Assembly (NCBI GenBank): GCA_002455655.1
Contig: DKLF01000111.1
Coordinates: 1 to 31,774, forward strand
Length of the DNA stretch: 31,774 bases
Direction: 5' to 3'
Origin: Oscillibacter sp. UBA6647
Lineage (GTDB): Bacteria; Bacillota; Clostridia; Oscillospirales; Oscillospiraceae
Below are positions 30,857-31,774 of the stretch, piece by piece; position 1 is the first letter of the stretch, and each line of letters begins with the position of its first letter. The position numbers were made by a program, and so were the translations under genes. The notes under the pieces are model-generated. The model was not told the DNA's origin. It saw only the letters and a list, made by a program, of their open reading frames with translations, and ran no database searches.

Positions 30857-31254
30857 TACGATTCATCTTTACAAAGCGTCAGCCTGCACTCAGGGCAGAC
30901 CAGCCGCCCATTGGGCATTCGAACCATGTTTTCAGACTCCTTACCGCAGATGATGCATGTATTCAGTGCCTGCACCAGCAAAATGCTGCCGTCACCCGGG
31001 AACAGAAGTTCCACGGTCATCCCCGATTCTAATTGCGCTTTCTGCCGGAGTTGGAGGGGTAATACGATCCGGTGACCCGCGTCCCATTCTGTGACTTTAC
31101 AATCCGGTCGATTTTCATCACCGATTTGGTAGGGGGAGATCAAGATACCTTTTACGGAGCCGGAGATGGTGACCTTACCGGTGAGGATACTGCCCCGCGC
31201 CTCATTTCCGATATTAATGCGGCCCTGCTGCGTAATTCTTCTTTTCATGACCAT
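30856..31254 (-). CDS. AbrB-like/zinc-ribbon protein of the relaxosome operon
   Basis: In this 132-residue protein, residues 52-95 fit an AbrB/SpoVT-type swapped-hairpin (CKVTEWDAGHRIVLPLQLRQ, then ESGMTVELLF). Residues 100-123 form a four-Cys zinc ribbon (CIICG, Cys100/103; CPEC, Cys120/123). The first 50 residues look beta-rich. GGAGG lies 10 nt before ATG 31254; ATG 31248 is the alternative. It lies between the ribbon-helix-helix gene (2-nt gap) and the relaxase gene (1-nt overlap), so it is either the autoregulator of the operon or a relaxosome DNA-binding part. A zinc ribbon joined to an AbrB fold is also known from sporulation-type regulators. Confidence 0.75.
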   Translation of the reverse strand: MVMKRRITQQGRINIGNEARGSILTGKVTISGSVKGILISPYQIGDENRPDCKVTEWDAGHRIVLPLQLRQKAQLESGMTVELLFPGDGSILLVQALNTCIICGKESENMVRMPNGRLVCPECRLTLCKDES

Positions 31255-31256
31255 GT

Positions 31257-31709
31257 TTATAATTCCTCCGATTCATCTATAATGCGCTTCGCGCCCTCCT
31301 TCAGGAAGGCGTCAATATCTCGGTCTTTCAACTTTAGGTATTGAATGCCCAGTTCACGGGCGGAGCCTGCGGCCTCCTCAATCCGCCGCTGCTCCGCAGG
31401 ACTTCCGTCCCGTGTGGCGGCAAAGATGCTCATAAAAAAGGCGGCCCCCGAAATGTGGGTCGCCTTTGCGGAGATGGCTGCTAGCCGCTCCACCTGCGGC
31501 TGAATAGTTTCCTTAACCGCCTGCTGGATTAGCCGGTAAAGCTCTCCCTCCTCCACCTTCGCACCGGTGGCGGACAGGCCCTTATCTACAAGGTCCCGGA
31601 GAACTTCACTTTTAGGCCGATGCTGTTCTTTTGCGATTTGGGAGATCAGGTCACTTGTTTTCTTTGAGCAGCGGAACGGAACATAAGGGGCCTGATGACG
31701 ATCTGTCAC
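31257..31709 (-). CDS. Ribbon-helix-helix relaxosome accessory protein (MobC-like)
   Basis: This 150-residue protein starts at GTG 31709 with GGAGG 9 nt upstream. Residues 8-50 read YVPFRCSKKTSDLISQIAKE followed by HRPKSEVLRDLVDKGL, a beta strand plus two helices as in CopG/Arc/MobC-type ribbon-helix-helix DNA-binding domains. A helical, charged C-terminal part follows. Such proteins bind next to nic and help the relaxase, or repress the operon. It is the first gene of the relaxosome operon, and the perfect inverted repeat at 31731-31774 lies just upstream. Confidence 0.8.
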   Translation of the reverse strand: MTDRHQAPYVPFRCSKKTSDLISQIAKEQHRPKSEVLRDLVDKGLSATGAKVEEGELYRLIQQAVKETIQPQVERLAAISAKATHISGAAFFMSIFAATRDGSPAEQRRIEEAAGSARELGIQYLKLKDRDIDAFLKEGAKRIIDESEEL

Positions 31710-31730
31710 TTTGATTCACCTCCGTAATTG

Positions 31731-31774
31731 TAAAAGCACTTCTATGCGGCAGTTGCCGCATAGAAGTGCTTTTA
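31731..31774. repeat. Perfect 20-bp inverted repeat: bidirectional terminator or oriT element
   Basis: Arms 31731-31750 and 31755-31774 are exact complements with a 4-nt loop (AGTT). The arms begin TAAAAGCACTTC and end GAAGTGCTTTTA, so each strand ends in a short T-run, as in a bidirectional terminator. The position directly upstream of the relaxosome operon, and the length and perfection, also suit an oriT hairpin. The window ends at the last base of the arm, so flanking sequence cannot be judged. Confidence 0.7.

Overview
The window looks like the core of an integrative conjugative element (ICE), or large conjugative plasmid region, from a gut-type Clostridia (Firmicutes; an Oscillospiraceae-like host is my inference). 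The reasons are strong GGAGG ribosome sites, frequent GTG/TTG starts, a monoderm-type conjugation machine ordered like the pCF10 prg cluster, no outer-membrane (secretin) components, and S-layer-type surface anchoring. No integrase, attachment site, rRNA or tRNA gene is visible, so the element ends lie outside the window.

Left part (1-6750). Positions 1-577 carry no sizeable gene but hold attenuator-like RNA structure and a possible 26-residue leader ORF. An isolated AT-rich gene for an STAND/AAA-like ATPase (578-2644, minus) follows. Next is an SOS module: an SRAP/YedK-type peptidase (minus) and a UmuC/DinB-like Y-family polymerase plus a small partner (plus strand), diverging around a LexA-box-like site placed inside a promoter. 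Then come a tandem winged-helix protein (minus) and a small two-TM protein, bounded by duplicated hairpin/25-nt modules.

Central part (6753-25318, all minus strand, mostly overlapping or with very short gaps). Read in transcription order: the coupling protein in two overlapping genes, a VirB2-like pilin, VirB6/TrbL, a small membrane protein, a PrgI/VirB3-like protein, VirB4 and an M23 peptidase. The row continues without a break into a complete Tad/Flp-type pilus set: a degenerate TadZ-like protein, prepilin peptidase, CpaB, TadZ, TadA, TadB, TadC and three prepilin-like proteins. It ends with a membrane protein and a 1,173-residue repeat adhesin with SLH domains. The conjugative T4SS and a Tad pilus therefore appear to be one transcriptional unit, which would make sense as a mating-contact organelle.

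Right part (25343-31774, minus strand). A relaxosome operon (ribbon-helix-helix protein, AbrB-like/zinc-ribbon protein, MobL/MobP3-like relaxase) is followed, from a good sigma-A-type promoter, by a Ser/Thr/Pro-rich membrane-anchored protein, a secreted 557-residue protein, ssb and a four-TM protein. Each of these last genes is separated from the next by a terminator-like hairpin whose T-tract lies close to the next ribosome site. A perfect 20-bp inverted repeat sits at the right edge, upstream of the relaxosome operon.

All family assignments come from reading motifs and gene order; no database search was run.
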